From: Candidatus Latescibacterota bacterium | Lineage (GTDB): Bacteria; Latescibacterota; UBA2968 | NCBI GenBank assembly: GCA_022824945.1 | Contig: JAJDYX010000039.1 | Location: 124,001 to 188,000, forward strand | DNA: 64,000 nucleotides | Reading direction: 5' to 3' | In this document: positions 25,046-34,068 of the stretch, in pieces | Position numbering within the stretch: position 1 is the stretch's first letter | Layout of the letters: each line of letters starts with the position of its first letter | Made by a program: the position numbers and the translations under genes | The notes under the pieces: model-generated | What the model saw: the letters and a program-made list of their open reading frames with translations, nothing else | Databases searched by the model: none | What the model was told of the DNA's origin: nothing

Positions 25046-26350
25046 CTAATTTGCAGGATCGGAAGGCGTATTGGGGTTGTTTAACCGCTCCTGGTCGGCA
25101 TAGGGATAGAAATTCCGATTTCGCTCAAAGGGGTCAGATGAGGGACCGGGTTGACCGAGGCGCCGGCTGTCTTCCAATCCAGTACCGTTGAGGAATAATT
25201 CCGCTCTGCGCTGTCGAAAGATTTCTTCTGTGATGGCCTCGACGGTTTGTGGACCGCTGTAGGGCGGTAGTGATGCCCCAATGCCAAAGGGATCACTATC
25301 GGGTGTTTTTGTGCGGATGGCGTCTATTTCGGCGATTGCACCTGTGGTATTTCCCATCATTGCGTTTGCCTCTGCCCGTATCAGGGCCATTTCGCCGGGC
25401 AAATATGCCGGGATGGACGACGTGGCAGTGTTCCAAAAGCCGGATAGCGTTTCAATCGGCAAGGCGTTGGGATTGCTCATGCGGTCATTTGGCATGAGAT
25501 AAAATGCAAGTCTCGCATCGTTGCTGTCTGTGACCAGCGTTCCGAAATTATCTCTTGGCGCATAATCATCCGCGACAAAAACCTGGTTGTAAATGGGGTT
25601 CTGATTTTCGGCGTCATAAGTATAGACAGAAGTTGCCGAGGGATCGACGGTATTGGCGGCTTCAAGTGCGGCTGGATAATTTCCCGCGAACAGGTTATAG
25701 CGCGCCCGATAAGCGTGAATAGTATTTAAGAGATCGAACCCCTGTCCCAGGATATCTGAGTCGAATTGAGCAGATGGTGGCGTGGCCGAGATGGTTTGGA
25801 GCGCGTTGTCCAGCAATCGAATCGCTTCGGCAAATACCTCGGACCGCGGCTGAAAAGTGGCTTGCCCATCGGCCTGTACATCTGTTGGTGCCTGTTCAAA
25901 AGCCTGTGCGACGAATCCCAGACACATCGCTTTGTAAAGTTGAGACAGTGCAATAATGCCGCTGCGCGTACCTTCTGACAGTTGCACATTGGGCGCGTTT
26001 TCAATTAAGTCGTTGGCTATTCCGATGACGCGGTATGAGTTGAACCAGATCGCGCTGATACCGCTGTTCGCGCCAGACAATGCATTGAGGCCATCCTCTA
26101 ATTGTATGAGGTTGGCAAATGTCGTGTTTGCCGCAAATTCGCGGCTTGTAATTGCCGGATGACGCACATAGGCATCGATATTCTGACTCGCGTAATCTCG
26201 TTGCATGCCAATGGCGAGTGCGATAATGCCGTCACTGGTGGTTAAAACGCGCTCTTCCACTGCCTGGTTTGGATTTGTTATGTTTAAATCGCAACCTTGT
26301 GTGAAAAAGAGCAGCAATGCCGAGAGAATATACAGGTGACTCGGTTTCAT
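25046..26350 (-). CDS. RagB/SusD family outer-membrane lipoprotein
   Basis: 434-residue protein. A lipoprotein signal ends at C20 (LLLFFTQGC), and the mature protein starts NITNPNQAVEE like other SusD proteins. Tetratricopeptide-like helices run through the middle (LSQLYKAMCLGFVAQAFEQ, IHAYRARYNLFAGNYPAALE), and the C-terminal RQRRAELFLNGTGLEDSRRLGQP block is typical. It should cap the TonB-dependent channel encoded 10 bp upstream on the same strand and bind a glycan or other nutrient. No glycoside hydrolase gene is nearby. Confidence 0.93.
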   Translation of the reverse strand: MKPSHLYILSALLLFFTQGCDLNITNPNQAVEERVLTTSDGIIALAIGMQRDYASQNIDAYVRHPAITSREFAANTTFANLIQLEDGLNALSGANSGISAIWFNSYRVIGIANDLIENAPNVQLSEGTRSGIIALSQLYKAMCLGFVAQAFEQAPTDVQADGQATFQPRSEVFAEAIRLLDNALQTISATPPSAQFDSDILGQGFDLLNTIHAYRARYNLFAGNYPAALEAANTVDPSATSVYTYDAENQNPIYNQVFVADDYAPRDNFGTLVTDSNDARLAFYLMPNDRMSNPNALPIETLSGFWNTATSSIPAYLPGEMALIRAEANAMMGNTTGAIAEIDAIRTKTPDSDPFGIGASLPPYSGPQTVEAITEEIFRQRRAELFLNGTGLEDSRRLGQPGPSSDPFERNRNFYPYADQERLNNPNTPSDPAN

Positions 26351-26360
26351 ATTTTTTCCC

Positions 26361-29273
26361 TTAGTAATTCAAACTTATACGGAATGCAATACTGCGCGGG
26401 ATGGGCACTTCTACGAAGTCAAATCCGCGCACTGCGGTGCGCTGTCCGGCGATGTTGGTTTCCGGATCGTAACCGCTGTAGTTGTCTATGGAAAACAAAT
26501 TGCGTCCAATCAGGCTCAATTGTATGCTGTTCAATCCCAAAAATTGGGGCTGCCAGCGATAAGACGCGGATAGTTCGCGCAATTTCACAAAGGATCCATC
26601 TTCAATCCACTGTTCAAAAATTCGGAAGACCCGCGCATTGTAGCCAGCGGGGAGTTCGCCGTTTAATTCGCGTTCGTAGTCTGTTAAAACGCCGAATGCA
26701 CTCAATGCGGCCAGGCGTCTGGTAAAATTGAATATATCGCCACCTATGATGGCGTCCCATTGCATGCGAAATGACCAGTTTTGCCCCAAGGAGATTTGAT
26801 TGATCAATGAAGCGGTAAAGTCCGGGTTGGGATCCCCAATAATTTTGCGATCAGCCGCTTGTATCGGGAGATTGTTTTCGTCGTTTGCGATATTGCCCTG
26901 GGCATCGCGTTCAAAAGCCGTGCTGAAGAAAACTCCGAGGGGTTCGCCGTTGATGGCCGAGACCTGGGAAAACGAATTTGGAATGATCAATCGCCCGCCC
27001 TCAATGCCATCGACTTTGTTTTTGTTCGTTGAATACGTGAGGGTTGATTCCCAGCGGAGATTGGAGCGAGCAAGCGGAATCGCGCGCGCGAGGAGTTCCA
27101 ACCCGGTATTGTCCATGGTGCCGACATTTTGCAGGGCACGCGAGTGACCTGTGGAGGGGGATAATGTGCGGAATAACAACAAGTCGTCGATGCGCTGATC
27201 GTAATAGGTCAGTTCTATGCCCAGGCGATTGGACAGGAGACTAAAATCCGTCCCTATTTCAATTTCCCGCTGTCTTTCGGGTTTAATCGTCCCGCCGAGT
27301 TGTGTGCTGGGCACCAGACCGGGGTTGCCGTCATAGGAGGATGCATTGTAATTGGTCAGGCGGTCATACGGCCCAATAGCTGTTTGACCTCCTGAAGCGC
27401 CTATGGAGGCTCGCAATTTGAAGTCTGAAAAGATGTTTTGAAGTGCGCTATTTTGCCAGAAGCCCGTATCTGAAATGAGATAGGAGGCACTCGCTTTTGG
27501 ATAAAATTGCCAGCGATTATCCGCGTCATAGACCGAAGAGGCGTCAATGCGGGCAGCAGCCGTGACAAAAAGACGGTTGGCGATCCCAAAGGTTTGCTGG
27601 ATAAATCCGCCATAAATGACCCTTTTGCTTCTAAATTCGCCTGCGACGACGTTTGCACCGCTCGATACGACTTCTGCAACGGGACTCAGATTTCTGCCTT
27701 CTGCGCTGAAGTTTTCTCCTTTTTCGTATTGCAGGGTTCCGCCAATTCGCGTGGTTGATTGCACATTGGGAAATATGTCCCGCTGGTATCTGAGGTTGAT
27801 GTCATTGTTGAGTTGCAGAAAATCGAATACGGCTCTTCGAGAAAAGCCGTTTGCCAGGCCCGGCGCAGAGGTGCCGGTAGGGATAAATGCGATGGCCGTC
27901 TGGTCGTAGGTATCAATGCCCAGAGTATAGTCAATGCTCAATCCAGATATCGGGGTTGCATTTAGCTGGGCACTTCCAATATAGCGCGTGATTTCTTGTG
28001 TGAAATCGTATCGATCGATGACTTCGAGGGGATTGGCGAGAACGCCGTCGTCCGGATAAGTACCGGTCGTGGGATCGGGCGTGAGATTATAGGTATTGGG
28101 ACCAAAAATAAAACCCGTCATCGAGCCGTAGTTTGAATTTAGCCCGCCGTTGGGGATGTCATTGCTTTTGCTAAATACGAAATTTCCACCTACAGAGAAG
28201 GTCAACCAGTTTGACAAATTCTGGTCGATACGTGTTCGGGCACTGATCCGCCGGAACAATGTGTTTTCAACCACGCCTTGATCGGCGAGATAGGACCCGG
28301 AGGCAAAATAACGGGTATTGCCAGATCCTCCCGAAATCGACGCATAGTGCTCCATTCCCGCGGCTCGTCTAAAGATGAAGTCTTGATGGTCAAAGCGCTG
28401 TACATCGGAGCCATCGGGATTTTTATTTCCCCTGTTGTCAACGGTTGCCCGATTTACTGGCAGTGTTTTGCGTATGTTTGACGTTGAAAGACCATAGGTA
28501 TAGTTTATGCGGGGCTTGCCCTGTGCGCCGCGTTTTGTAAATATTTGCACGACGCCGTTGTTTGCACGCGATCCGTACAGGGCTGCTGCTGCTGCGCCTT
28601 TTACGATTTCAATGCGTTCTACGTCGTTTGGGTTGAGATCGATGAGTCGGTTTTGCGACCCACCGCCCAGGCGGATGAGTTCTGGGGAGTCGTTGTTCAC
28701 AATGACGCCATCTACCACATAGAGGGGATCGGCATCGCCCAGGACGGTACCGGTTCCGCGCAGACGGATGGTTACGCCGCCGCCGGGGTTGCCCGAGTTT
28801 TGCTGGATTAGAGCGCCGGCTAATTTACCGGTCAACGCTTTGTCGAGGGATGTGGCGCCCGTGGATTCCAATTGGCGAATGGTCAGGGTGGAGATGGCAT
28901 TTCCCAGTTGTTTTTTGCTGGCTGCAGCGGAAAGGCCGGTGACGACGATTTCGTCAAATTGCAAGACATCTACGGCGAGTTGAAAAGAGACTTCTACAAG
29001 GCCGCTGTTTTGGCGAATGGTTTGTCTGGCAGATTTGTAGCCCACAAAGCGCGCTTCGATGGTGGTTTCCGCTGCTGGCTCTGATAAATATAGCGCGAAA
29101 TTGCCCTGGGCATCGGTGTTCGTGCCAGTTGTTGTGCCCACAACAATGATATTGGCACCCGGCAGACTTTCGCCTCGTTCGTCTGTGACTGTGCCTTTAA
29201 TGGTGAGTTGGGCAAAGGCCGAAATGGGGATGCTGAGAGAGAGACAAAGAGCGAAAAATAGTCGAGATAACAT
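26361..29273 (-). CDS. SusC/RagA family TonB-linked outer-membrane receptor
   Basis: 970-residue receptor. Signal peptide ends AFA near residue 21; a carboxypeptidase-like beta-sandwich follows (GTVTDERGESLPGANIIVVG, residues 27-46), then the plug (VTGLSAAASKKQLGNAI and the LRGTGTVLGDADPLYVVDG block near 170-190), then a 22-strand-type barrel ending in an aromatic-poor ISLNY. It forms the active channel for the SusD partner, energised by TonB. The start is ATG 29273 after AAGGAGAAATG. It diverges from the methyltransferase gene across a 141-bp AT-rich gap. Confidence 0.94.
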   Translation of the reverse strand: MLSRLFFALCLSLSIPISAFAQLTIKGTVTDERGESLPGANIIVVGTTTGTNTDAQGNFALYLSEPAAETTIEARFVGYKSARQTIRQNSGLVEVSFQLAVDVLQFDEIVVTGLSAAASKKQLGNAISTLTIRQLESTGATSLDKALTGKLAGALIQQNSGNPGGGVTIRLRGTGTVLGDADPLYVVDGVIVNNDSPELIRLGGGSQNRLIDLNPNDVERIEIVKGAAAAALYGSRANNGVVQIFTKRGAQGKPRINYTYGLSTSNIRKTLPVNRATVDNRGNKNPDGSDVQRFDHQDFIFRRAAGMEHYASISGGSGNTRYFASGSYLADQGVVENTLFRRISARTRIDQNLSNWLTFSVGGNFVFSKSNDIPNGGLNSNYGSMTGFIFGPNTYNLTPDPTTGTYPDDGVLANPLEVIDRYDFTQEITRYIGSAQLNATPISGLSIDYTLGIDTYDQTAIAFIPTGTSAPGLANGFSRRAVFDFLQLNNDINLRYQRDIFPNVQSTTRIGGTLQYEKGENFSAEGRNLSPVAEVVSSGANVVAGEFRSKRVIYGGFIQQTFGIANRLFVTAAARIDASSVYDADNRWQFYPKASASYLISDTGFWQNSALQNIFSDFKLRASIGASGGQTAIGPYDRLTNYNASSYDGNPGLVPSTQLGGTIKPERQREIEIGTDFSLLSNRLGIELTYYDQRIDDLLLFRTLSPSTGHSRALQNVGTMDNTGLELLARAIPLARSNLRWESTLTYSTNKNKVDGIEGGRLIIPNSFSQVSAINGEPLGVFFSTAFERDAQGNIANDENNLPIQAADRKIIGDPNPDFTASLINQISLGQNWSFRMQWDAIIGGDIFNFTRRLAALSAFGVLTDYERELNGELPAGYNARVFRIFEQWIEDGSFVKLRELSASYRWQPQFLGLNSIQLSLIGRNLFSIDNYSGYDPETNIAGQRTAVRGFDFVEVPIPRSIAFRISLNY

Positions 29274-29414
29274 TGTGCATTTCTCCTTATATTTAGATGA
29301 AATTTAACTAATTATCGAGTAGCTGTCACGGTATTTTTTTAATTGCTCAATATTGTTATTTTTTAGAAATTCAGAGGGTATTACTAAGAGAATATCACAA
29401 CAGGAGGAAGTACC
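29274..29414. promoter_or_regulatory. AT-rich divergent promoter region
   Basis: This 141-bp gap separates the starts of the SusC gene (minus) and the methyltransferase gene (plus), so promoters for both must lie here. It is far more AT-rich than its surroundings (runs of T and A at 29333-29365). I could not fix a -35/-10 or a FCB-type -33/-7 box with confidence. Confidence 0.5.
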
Positions 29415-30251
29415 ATGAGCGAGTCGAATAGGGATCCGAGATATACGATGGGACGCAGTGAGGGAGAGACGGAGCGTTTGATTCAGCAGTCACAACTCTA
29501 CGAGGCTGTGACGCTGCGTTTTTTTCAGGAGGCGGGTCTCGTTAGCGGGATGCGGGTTCTCGATGTGGGTAGTGGCGCCGGAGATGTGGCGATGGCGGCC
29601 GCTAAACTGGTCGGTGCAGAGGGGGAAGTCGTGGGTGTGGATGTCAATGCGGCGATTCTCGAGACGGCCCAGGCGAGGGTGAGAGAACTGGGTTTTGAAA
29701 ATATCCAGTTCACAGCGGGGGATGCCAGAACGCTGGATGTAGGAGGGGACTTTGATGCTGTGGTCGGGCGCCTTGTTCTCATGTATATGTCTGATCCCGC
29801 GGATGCTTTGAAAGAGTTCACAAGACGCTTGCGCCCGGGGGGTATTGTCGCTTTTCAGGAGGTTGATTTTACGCCTTATATGTCGATTTCTCGTTCAGAT
29901 ACGCCGCTTATGAACAAGCTGGTTGAATGGGGGGTTGCAGTTTTTCAGCGTTCAGGGGCGCATACTGAAATGGGCATGGATCTTCACGGCACTTTTTTGG
30001 ATGCCGGTTTACCTGCGCCTGTTTTGCATTTTGTGGCGCCAGTGGGGGGGGCAGAATCGTGGGCTGGGTACGATTTTATTGCCAACGCTTTTCGCAGTCT
30101 GGTCCCGCTTATGGAAGAGTTTGGAATTGCGACTGCTGAAGAGGTCGATGTGGATACTCTGGCAGATCGAATTTGGGAAGAGATCAGGGTGTCGAAACGC
30201 CCGCTTCTCTTGCCACCGCATGTGACTGCGTGGGCACGGCTTGAGACATAG
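29415..30251 (+). CDS. Class I SAM-dependent methyltransferase
   Basis: 278-residue protein. Motif I is VLDVGSGAGDVA at residues 48-59, the acidic ribose-binding residue follows in VVGVDVNAAILE, and TAGDARTLDVGGDFDAVVGR forms motifs II-III. This is the UbiE/arsenite-type small-molecule methyltransferase layout. CAGGAGG precedes the ATG. A binding-protein gene follows after 17 bp. The acceptor is unknown. Confidence 0.9.
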   Translation: MSESNRDPRYTMGRSEGETERLIQQSQLYEAVTLRFFQEAGLVSGMRVLDVGSGAGDVAMAAAKLVGAEGEVVGVDVNAAILETAQARVRELGFENIQFTAGDARTLDVGGDFDAVVGRLVLMYMSDPADALKEFTRRLRPGGIVAFQEVDFTPYMSISRSDTPLMNKLVEWGVAVFQRSGAHTEMGMDLHGTFLDAGLPAPVLHFVAPVGGAESWAGYDFIANAFRSLVPLMEEFGIATAEEVDVDTLADRIWEEIRVSKRPLLLPPHVTAWARLET

Positions 30252-30268
30252 GGTGTCAGGAGGTTGTT

Positions 30269-31816
30269 GTGTTGCGAGGTTTTTGTTGTGTGCTGATGTT
30301 TGCGATGGGGATGGTTTGGGGTTGTGGCGGGGAGCAGGTGATGCAGTCGCAGATGGTGGAAGGAGAAGAGCAGGTTGGACGTCCGCTGAGTAAGTTGGCT
30401 GTGCAGACGGCTGTGCCGCAGGCTGTGGTGGTGGCGACTGTGCTTCGGGATGGCGCGCCTGTGATTTGGGCGAAGGTGGCATTTTCGCGTTCTATTGCGG
30501 GGCGGGCGGCAGATTATCAGTGGTCGGGGGTGACAGATGAGAATGGTCGCGCGCGTGTTGAGATTACATCGGATGATGTGACGGGTTATTATCAAGCGCG
30601 TGCGTCGATAGATGGGCGAGAGATCGGTTTATGGTCGAGTATTCCGATCAATGGCGGGTATGAGGTGATGCTCGATTTGCCCATTGGTGGGCGGGTGCGT
30701 GTGATGGGTTCACCCAGGCGGATACCGCAAGCCGAGGGTGCAATCAAAATCGGCTTTATATATGGCACATACCGAAAAAACAGTCTGGATGGCGCGACTC
30801 TGGCGGCTCTCCAATTCAATGAAGCGGGGGGTGTGCGCGGTGTGCCAATAGAACTCATCGATGGCGGTGTACCCATAGAACAACTCGCTGAAAAAAATAT
30901 AAGTGAGACCGAATACGTTGCAGCACTGGCAGAGAAATTGATTACTCAGGAGAAGGTGTTGGCAATTGTTGGTCCCAACCGCTCGAGCCAGGCCGTCATT
31001 GTCGGGGAAATTGCACAGCGCTATGGGATACCGATGGTGACGACGAATGCGACCAATCCCGCTGTGACTTCTGCGGGTGATTTTGCGTTTATGGCCGCTT
31101 TTACCGACGATTTTCAGGGCAAGGTGATGGCTGAATTTGCCGTTCAAGAGTTGGGTGCGGGTCGCGTAGCGGTGCTCACGGAGCGTGGAAGTATTTATTC
31201 GGAGGGCTTATCGCAAACTTTTGTCGATAATTTTGGCGCGCTTGGGGGCCATGTTGCGGCGCATCAATTCTATATGTCGGGGGAGACCGATTTTACCACG
31301 CAACTGATCGCTGTCACCTCTTCTATGCCAGATGTGGTCTTTATTCCGGGTTCCGTTGTCGATATTCCGTCGCTGGTTCAGCAGGCGAGAGAAAATTTTG
31401 GCCTGACAGCGACTTTTCTCGGAGGCGATTCATGGCATAACGCAGAGTTGCTTACCACGAGTGGCGCGTTTATTGAGGGAAGTTTTTTTAGCGGTTTCTT
31501 TTCGCCTCAAGTCGCACTAGGCGATTTGAGTGAAGACGCCCATCATTTTATTGATGCGTACACGGCGATGTTTGGTGTCGCGCCCGACGGATCGGCTGCA
31601 CTGGGGTACGATGCTCTGAGGTTGGTGGTCCAAGCGATGCGTCGCACCGATGCGTTGACGCCGATGGCGATTCGCGATGAGATTGCAGCGACGAGGGATT
31701 ACAGCGGGGCAACGTTTATCTCTGGTTATGACGAAAATCGACATACGACCAAGAGTGCGGTTATCAACCGCATTGCCAATGGGGCGATAGCGTTCTATAA
31801 GTTGATCGAGCCGTGA
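30269..31816 (+). CDS. Substrate-binding lipoprotein (Leu/Ile/Val-binding type) with extra N-terminal domain
   Basis: 515-residue protein with a GTG start behind CAGGAGG and a lipobox ending at C19 (MVWGCGG). Residues about 45-145 form a beta-sandwich-like domain (VVATVLRDGAPVIWAKVAF, GVTDENGRARVEITSDD), related to Ig-like/carboxypeptidase-regulatory folds. Residues about 155-515 are a periplasmic binding protein of the LivJ type (IKIGFIYGTYRKNSLDGA, AIVGPNRSSQAVIVGEIAQ, DVVFIPGSVVDIPSLVQQA). No ABC permease or ATPase genes are adjacent, so it may serve as a sensor or work with a distant transporter. Confidence 0.88.
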   Translation: MLRGFCCVLMFAMGMVWGCGGEQVMQSQMVEGEEQVGRPLSKLAVQTAVPQAVVVATVLRDGAPVIWAKVAFSRSIAGRAADYQWSGVTDENGRARVEITSDDVTGYYQARASIDGREIGLWSSIPINGGYEVMLDLPIGGRVRVMGSPRRIPQAEGAIKIGFIYGTYRKNSLDGATLAALQFNEAGGVRGVPIELIDGGVPIEQLAEKNISETEYVAALAEKLITQEKVLAIVGPNRSSQAVIVGEIAQRYGIPMVTTNATNPAVTSAGDFAFMAAFTDDFQGKVMAEFAVQELGAGRVAVLTERGSIYSEGLSQTFVDNFGALGGHVAAHQFYMSGETDFTTQLIAVTSSMPDVVFIPGSVVDIPSLVQQARENFGLTATFLGGDSWHNAELLTTSGAFIEGSFFSGFFSPQVALGDLSEDAHHFIDAYTAMFGVAPDGSAALGYDALRLVVQAMRRTDALTPMAIRDEIAATRDYSGATFISGYDENRHTTKSAVINRIANGAIAFYKLIEP

Positions 31817-31848
31817 TGTTTTACTGGAAAAAGTTGAGGAGGCAAAAA

Positions 31849-32055
31849 ATGAAATGCGATCACATTATCACCTGTAATAAAAAGATTCTTGGGGGCACAC
31901 CTGTTTTTAAGGGTACGCGCGTACCCATAAAGTCACTGGTTGACCATCTCAAAGCAGGCGACAGTCTCGAAGATTTCTTAGATGGATTTCCCTCGGTAAG
32001 CCGCGAACAAGCACAAGTATTTCTTTATCTTTCTCACGGAGATTCCACACGATGA
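31849..32055 (+). CDS. DUF433 family small protein
   Basis: 68-residue protein beginning MKCDHIITCNKKILGGTPVF. The KGTRVPIKSLVDHLKAGDS block is the DUF433 signature, a helix-turn-helix-like antitoxin family usually followed by a DUF5615 (PIN-like) toxin gene. No DUF5615 is present; instead pyrE begins in the stop codon (ATGA overlap). GAGGAGGCAAAAA before ATG 31849 decides the start. An orphan antitoxin or a regulator recruited to the pyrE transcript are both possible. Confidence 0.82.
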   Translation: MKCDHIITCNKKILGGTPVFKGTRVPIKSLVDHLKAGDSLEDFLDGFPSVSREQAQVFLYLSHGDSTR

Positions 32056-32567
32056 CCCGATCTGAACTCGCTCATCGCATTTATCAGACTTCTCATTTGA
32101 CCGGACAGTTTACACTGCGCTCTGGCGCGGTTGCGACAGAGTATTTCGATAAGTATCAGTTTGAAACCCGTCCCGAACTGCTCCGCGAACTCGCCGCGCA
32201 TCTCCAGCCTTTGATTCCCGAGGATACAGATGTTCTCGCGGGTCTCGAACTCGGTGGTGTGCCCCTGGCGACGATGCTTTCTCAGTTGTCCGGGTTGCCC
32301 ACGTGTTTTGTGCGAAAAGAGGCCAAGACTTATGGGACTTGCAAACTCGCCGAAGGGGTTGATATATCTGGTAAGAATTTGCTGGTCGTTGAAGATGTGG
32401 TCACTTCTGGCGGGCAGGTTGTTCTTTCCACTCAGGACCTTCGCAATCTCGGCGCATGCGTTTCACAGGCGATATGTGTGATTGACCGCGAGTCCGGTGG
32501 CGCTGAGAATCTCGCCAAAGAGGGTATTGAACTCCGCGCGTTGTTTCGGATGAGCGAGTTGACGTGA
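32052..32567 (+). CDS. pyrE: Orotate phosphoribosyltransferase
   Basis: 171-residue enzyme that joins orotate to PRPP in pyrimidine synthesis. The PRPP loop is LLVVEDVVTSGGQVV at residues 110-124; FVRKEAKTYGTCKLAEG near 87-102 carries the mobile-loop lysines, and TLRSGAVATEYFDKYQFE near 21-38 matches the N-terminal substrate region. It is shorter than the 210-residue enterobacterial form. It overlaps the gene on either side by 4 bp, so the three are translationally coupled. Confidence 0.92.
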   Translation: MTRSELAHRIYQTSHLTGQFTLRSGAVATEYFDKYQFETRPELLRELAAHLQPLIPEDTDVLAGLELGGVPLATMLSQLSGLPTCFVRKEAKTYGTCKLAEGVDISGKNLLVVEDVVTSGGQVVLSTQDLRNLGACVSQAICVIDRESGGAENLAKEGIELRALFRMSELT

Positions 32568-33166
32568 CGGTGGACGCGGAACTTATGAATACTTTTCAAA
32601 AGATTGCGGTAGCCCTATCGACGTATCAGCCCCATACGCGTTCGGAAACGGATAGAACGCAGGCGGCTGTGGCTGCGGTTTTTCATCCGAGACGAGATGA
32701 TCTTTATCTTCTCTTTATTGAGCGTGCCGCACACCCGAAAGACCCCTGGTCGGGACATATCGCCTTTCCCGGTGGCACAGCCGAACCCGATGATCCAGAT
32801 CTCAAATACACGGCTGAGCGCGAGACCCGCGAGGAACTCGGTCTCGATCTGAGCAATGCGCAGCATCTCGGTCGTCTGGACGATGTCACGGGTGCGACGT
32901 TGCCCATCCAGGTTTCCTGTTTTGTTTATGCGATTTCTGAAGGCGTTGAGGTTGTGCCTAACGACGAGGTGCGCGACGTTTTCTGGACGCCTTTTGCACA
33001 TTTCGCCGATTCCGCACGGTGGCAGCGGCTCGATCTCGAAGGTTGGCGCGATATGCCAGCTATTGATTTGCTCGGTGCCAATCGCCCCGTTCTGTGGGGG
33101 CTGACTTATCGCATGGTCGCGCAAATGGCGGGGTTTGCGGGTGTTGATTTGCCCGAAAGACTATAG
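32564..33166 (+). CDS. NUDIX hydrolase, CoA-pyrophosphatase type
   Basis: 200-residue protein with a GTG start overlapping pyrE by 4 bp. The NUDIX box spans about residues 70-94 (GGTAEPDDPDL, then ERETREELGL), preceded by HPKDPWSGHIAFPGG, the hallmark of NudL/CoAse proteins that cleave CoA and its derivatives. That would suit a cell handling many acyl-CoA intermediates, but NUDIX specificity cannot be fixed from sequence alone. Confidence 0.88.
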   Translation: MTVDAELMNTFQKIAVALSTYQPHTRSETDRTQAAVAAVFHPRRDDLYLLFIERAAHPKDPWSGHIAFPGGTAEPDDPDLKYTAERETREELGLDLSNAQHLGRLDDVTGATLPIQVSCFVYAISEGVEVVPNDEVRDVFWTPFAHFADSARWQRLDLEGWRDMPAIDLLGANRPVLWGLTYRMVAQMAGFAGVDLPERL

Positions 33167-33215
33167 AAGTTTGCGTTTTCCAATATCTGAATTATTGACT
33201 AAACCGAGGAGAATA

Positions 33216-34052
33216 ATGACTGAACTCAAACAAAGGGTGACACCAGATCGCGTTGAGATATTTCGCAGCGGACAACAAGATCCCATTCTCATTCAGCAGG
33301 CCAGAGCTGATACCCGCGCCTATATTCACCCCATTGTGGCGCCCGACGGTAATGGCATCCTTACCGAAGATACCCCTTCGCACCATCCCTGGCAGCACGG
33401 TCTTTATGTGGGTCTCAATGAGGTCAATGGGGTTGGGTTCTGGACAGAGGGGCTGCAGGAGAGGCGCAAAGATCAGGATGGGACTTTTCACCCCGAACCG
33501 ATTAGCAATGCAGGTGTGCATAATAATACTACCACCTGGACCGTTACCAGTGAATGGCGAGATCCCGACGGTGCGCCCATGCTCACCGAAATACAGGCAT
33601 GGACTTTCAACGATCAAGGCGATACGTACGATATCGATATCACATGGTCCCTTACCGCATTCTGTGATCTTACCTTTGGAGAATACGCCTACGGTGGTCT
33701 TTTTCTGCGAATGCCTTACAAAAGAGACCTCGGCGGCGAGGCTATTAACAGTGAAGGCCAGACCAATCGCGACGCTGAAGGACAACGCGCACAGTGGGTT
33801 TCTGTCTCTATTCCTATCGAAGGTCGCGCCGATTGGGCTGGCATTGCGATGATGGATCATCCCTCCAATCCCGAATACCCCAATCCCTGGCGCGTTGACG
33901 GGCAACTCGGCATTGTGCCCAGCCGCTGTATTGCTGGTCCCTGGATGCTGGCACGAGGTGAGACGACCGCAAGCAGGTATCGGTTGTTTGTTTTCTGTGG
34001 CAGAACGGATACTTCGCGTGTTGAAGAAAATTGGGCCAATTTTTCCGCGTAG
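33216..34052 (+). CDS. PmoA-like (DUF6807) family protein
   Basis: 278-residue protein. The TPSHHPWQHGLYVGLNEVNG block near residues 48-68 and the late WRVDGQLGIVPSRC region are typical of the DUF6807/'PmoA family' proteins, beta-sandwich proteins of unknown function often found with Gfo/Idh/MocA and sulfatase genes. It is not related to the methane monooxygenase subunit despite the name. ATG 33216 follows CGAGGAGAATA. It faces the tandem hydrolase gene with a 16-bp gap. Confidence 0.8.
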   Translation: MTELKQRVTPDRVEIFRSGQQDPILIQQARADTRAYIHPIVAPDGNGILTEDTPSHHPWQHGLYVGLNEVNGVGFWTEGLQERRKDQDGTFHPEPISNAGVHNNTTTWTVTSEWRDPDGAPMLTEIQAWTFNDQGDTYDIDITWSLTAFCDLTFGEYAYGGLFLRMPYKRDLGGEAINSEGQTNRDAEGQRAQWVSVSIPIEGRADWAGIAMMDHPSNPEYPNPWRVDGQLGIVPSRCIAGPWMLARGETTASRYRLFVFCGRTDTSRVEENWANFSA

Positions 34053-34068
34053 TAGAGGGCGTGCGTTC

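Noticed and set aside
31849..32567. DUF433 and the next gene as a toxin-antitoxin pair
   Set aside because: The second gene has a clear PRPP-binding motif and is pyrE, not a DUF5615 toxin.
33216..34052. A methane/ammonia monooxygenase subunit
   Set aside because: Only the family nickname 'PmoA' suggests this. The protein is soluble and beta-rich, without the membrane helices of true PmoA.
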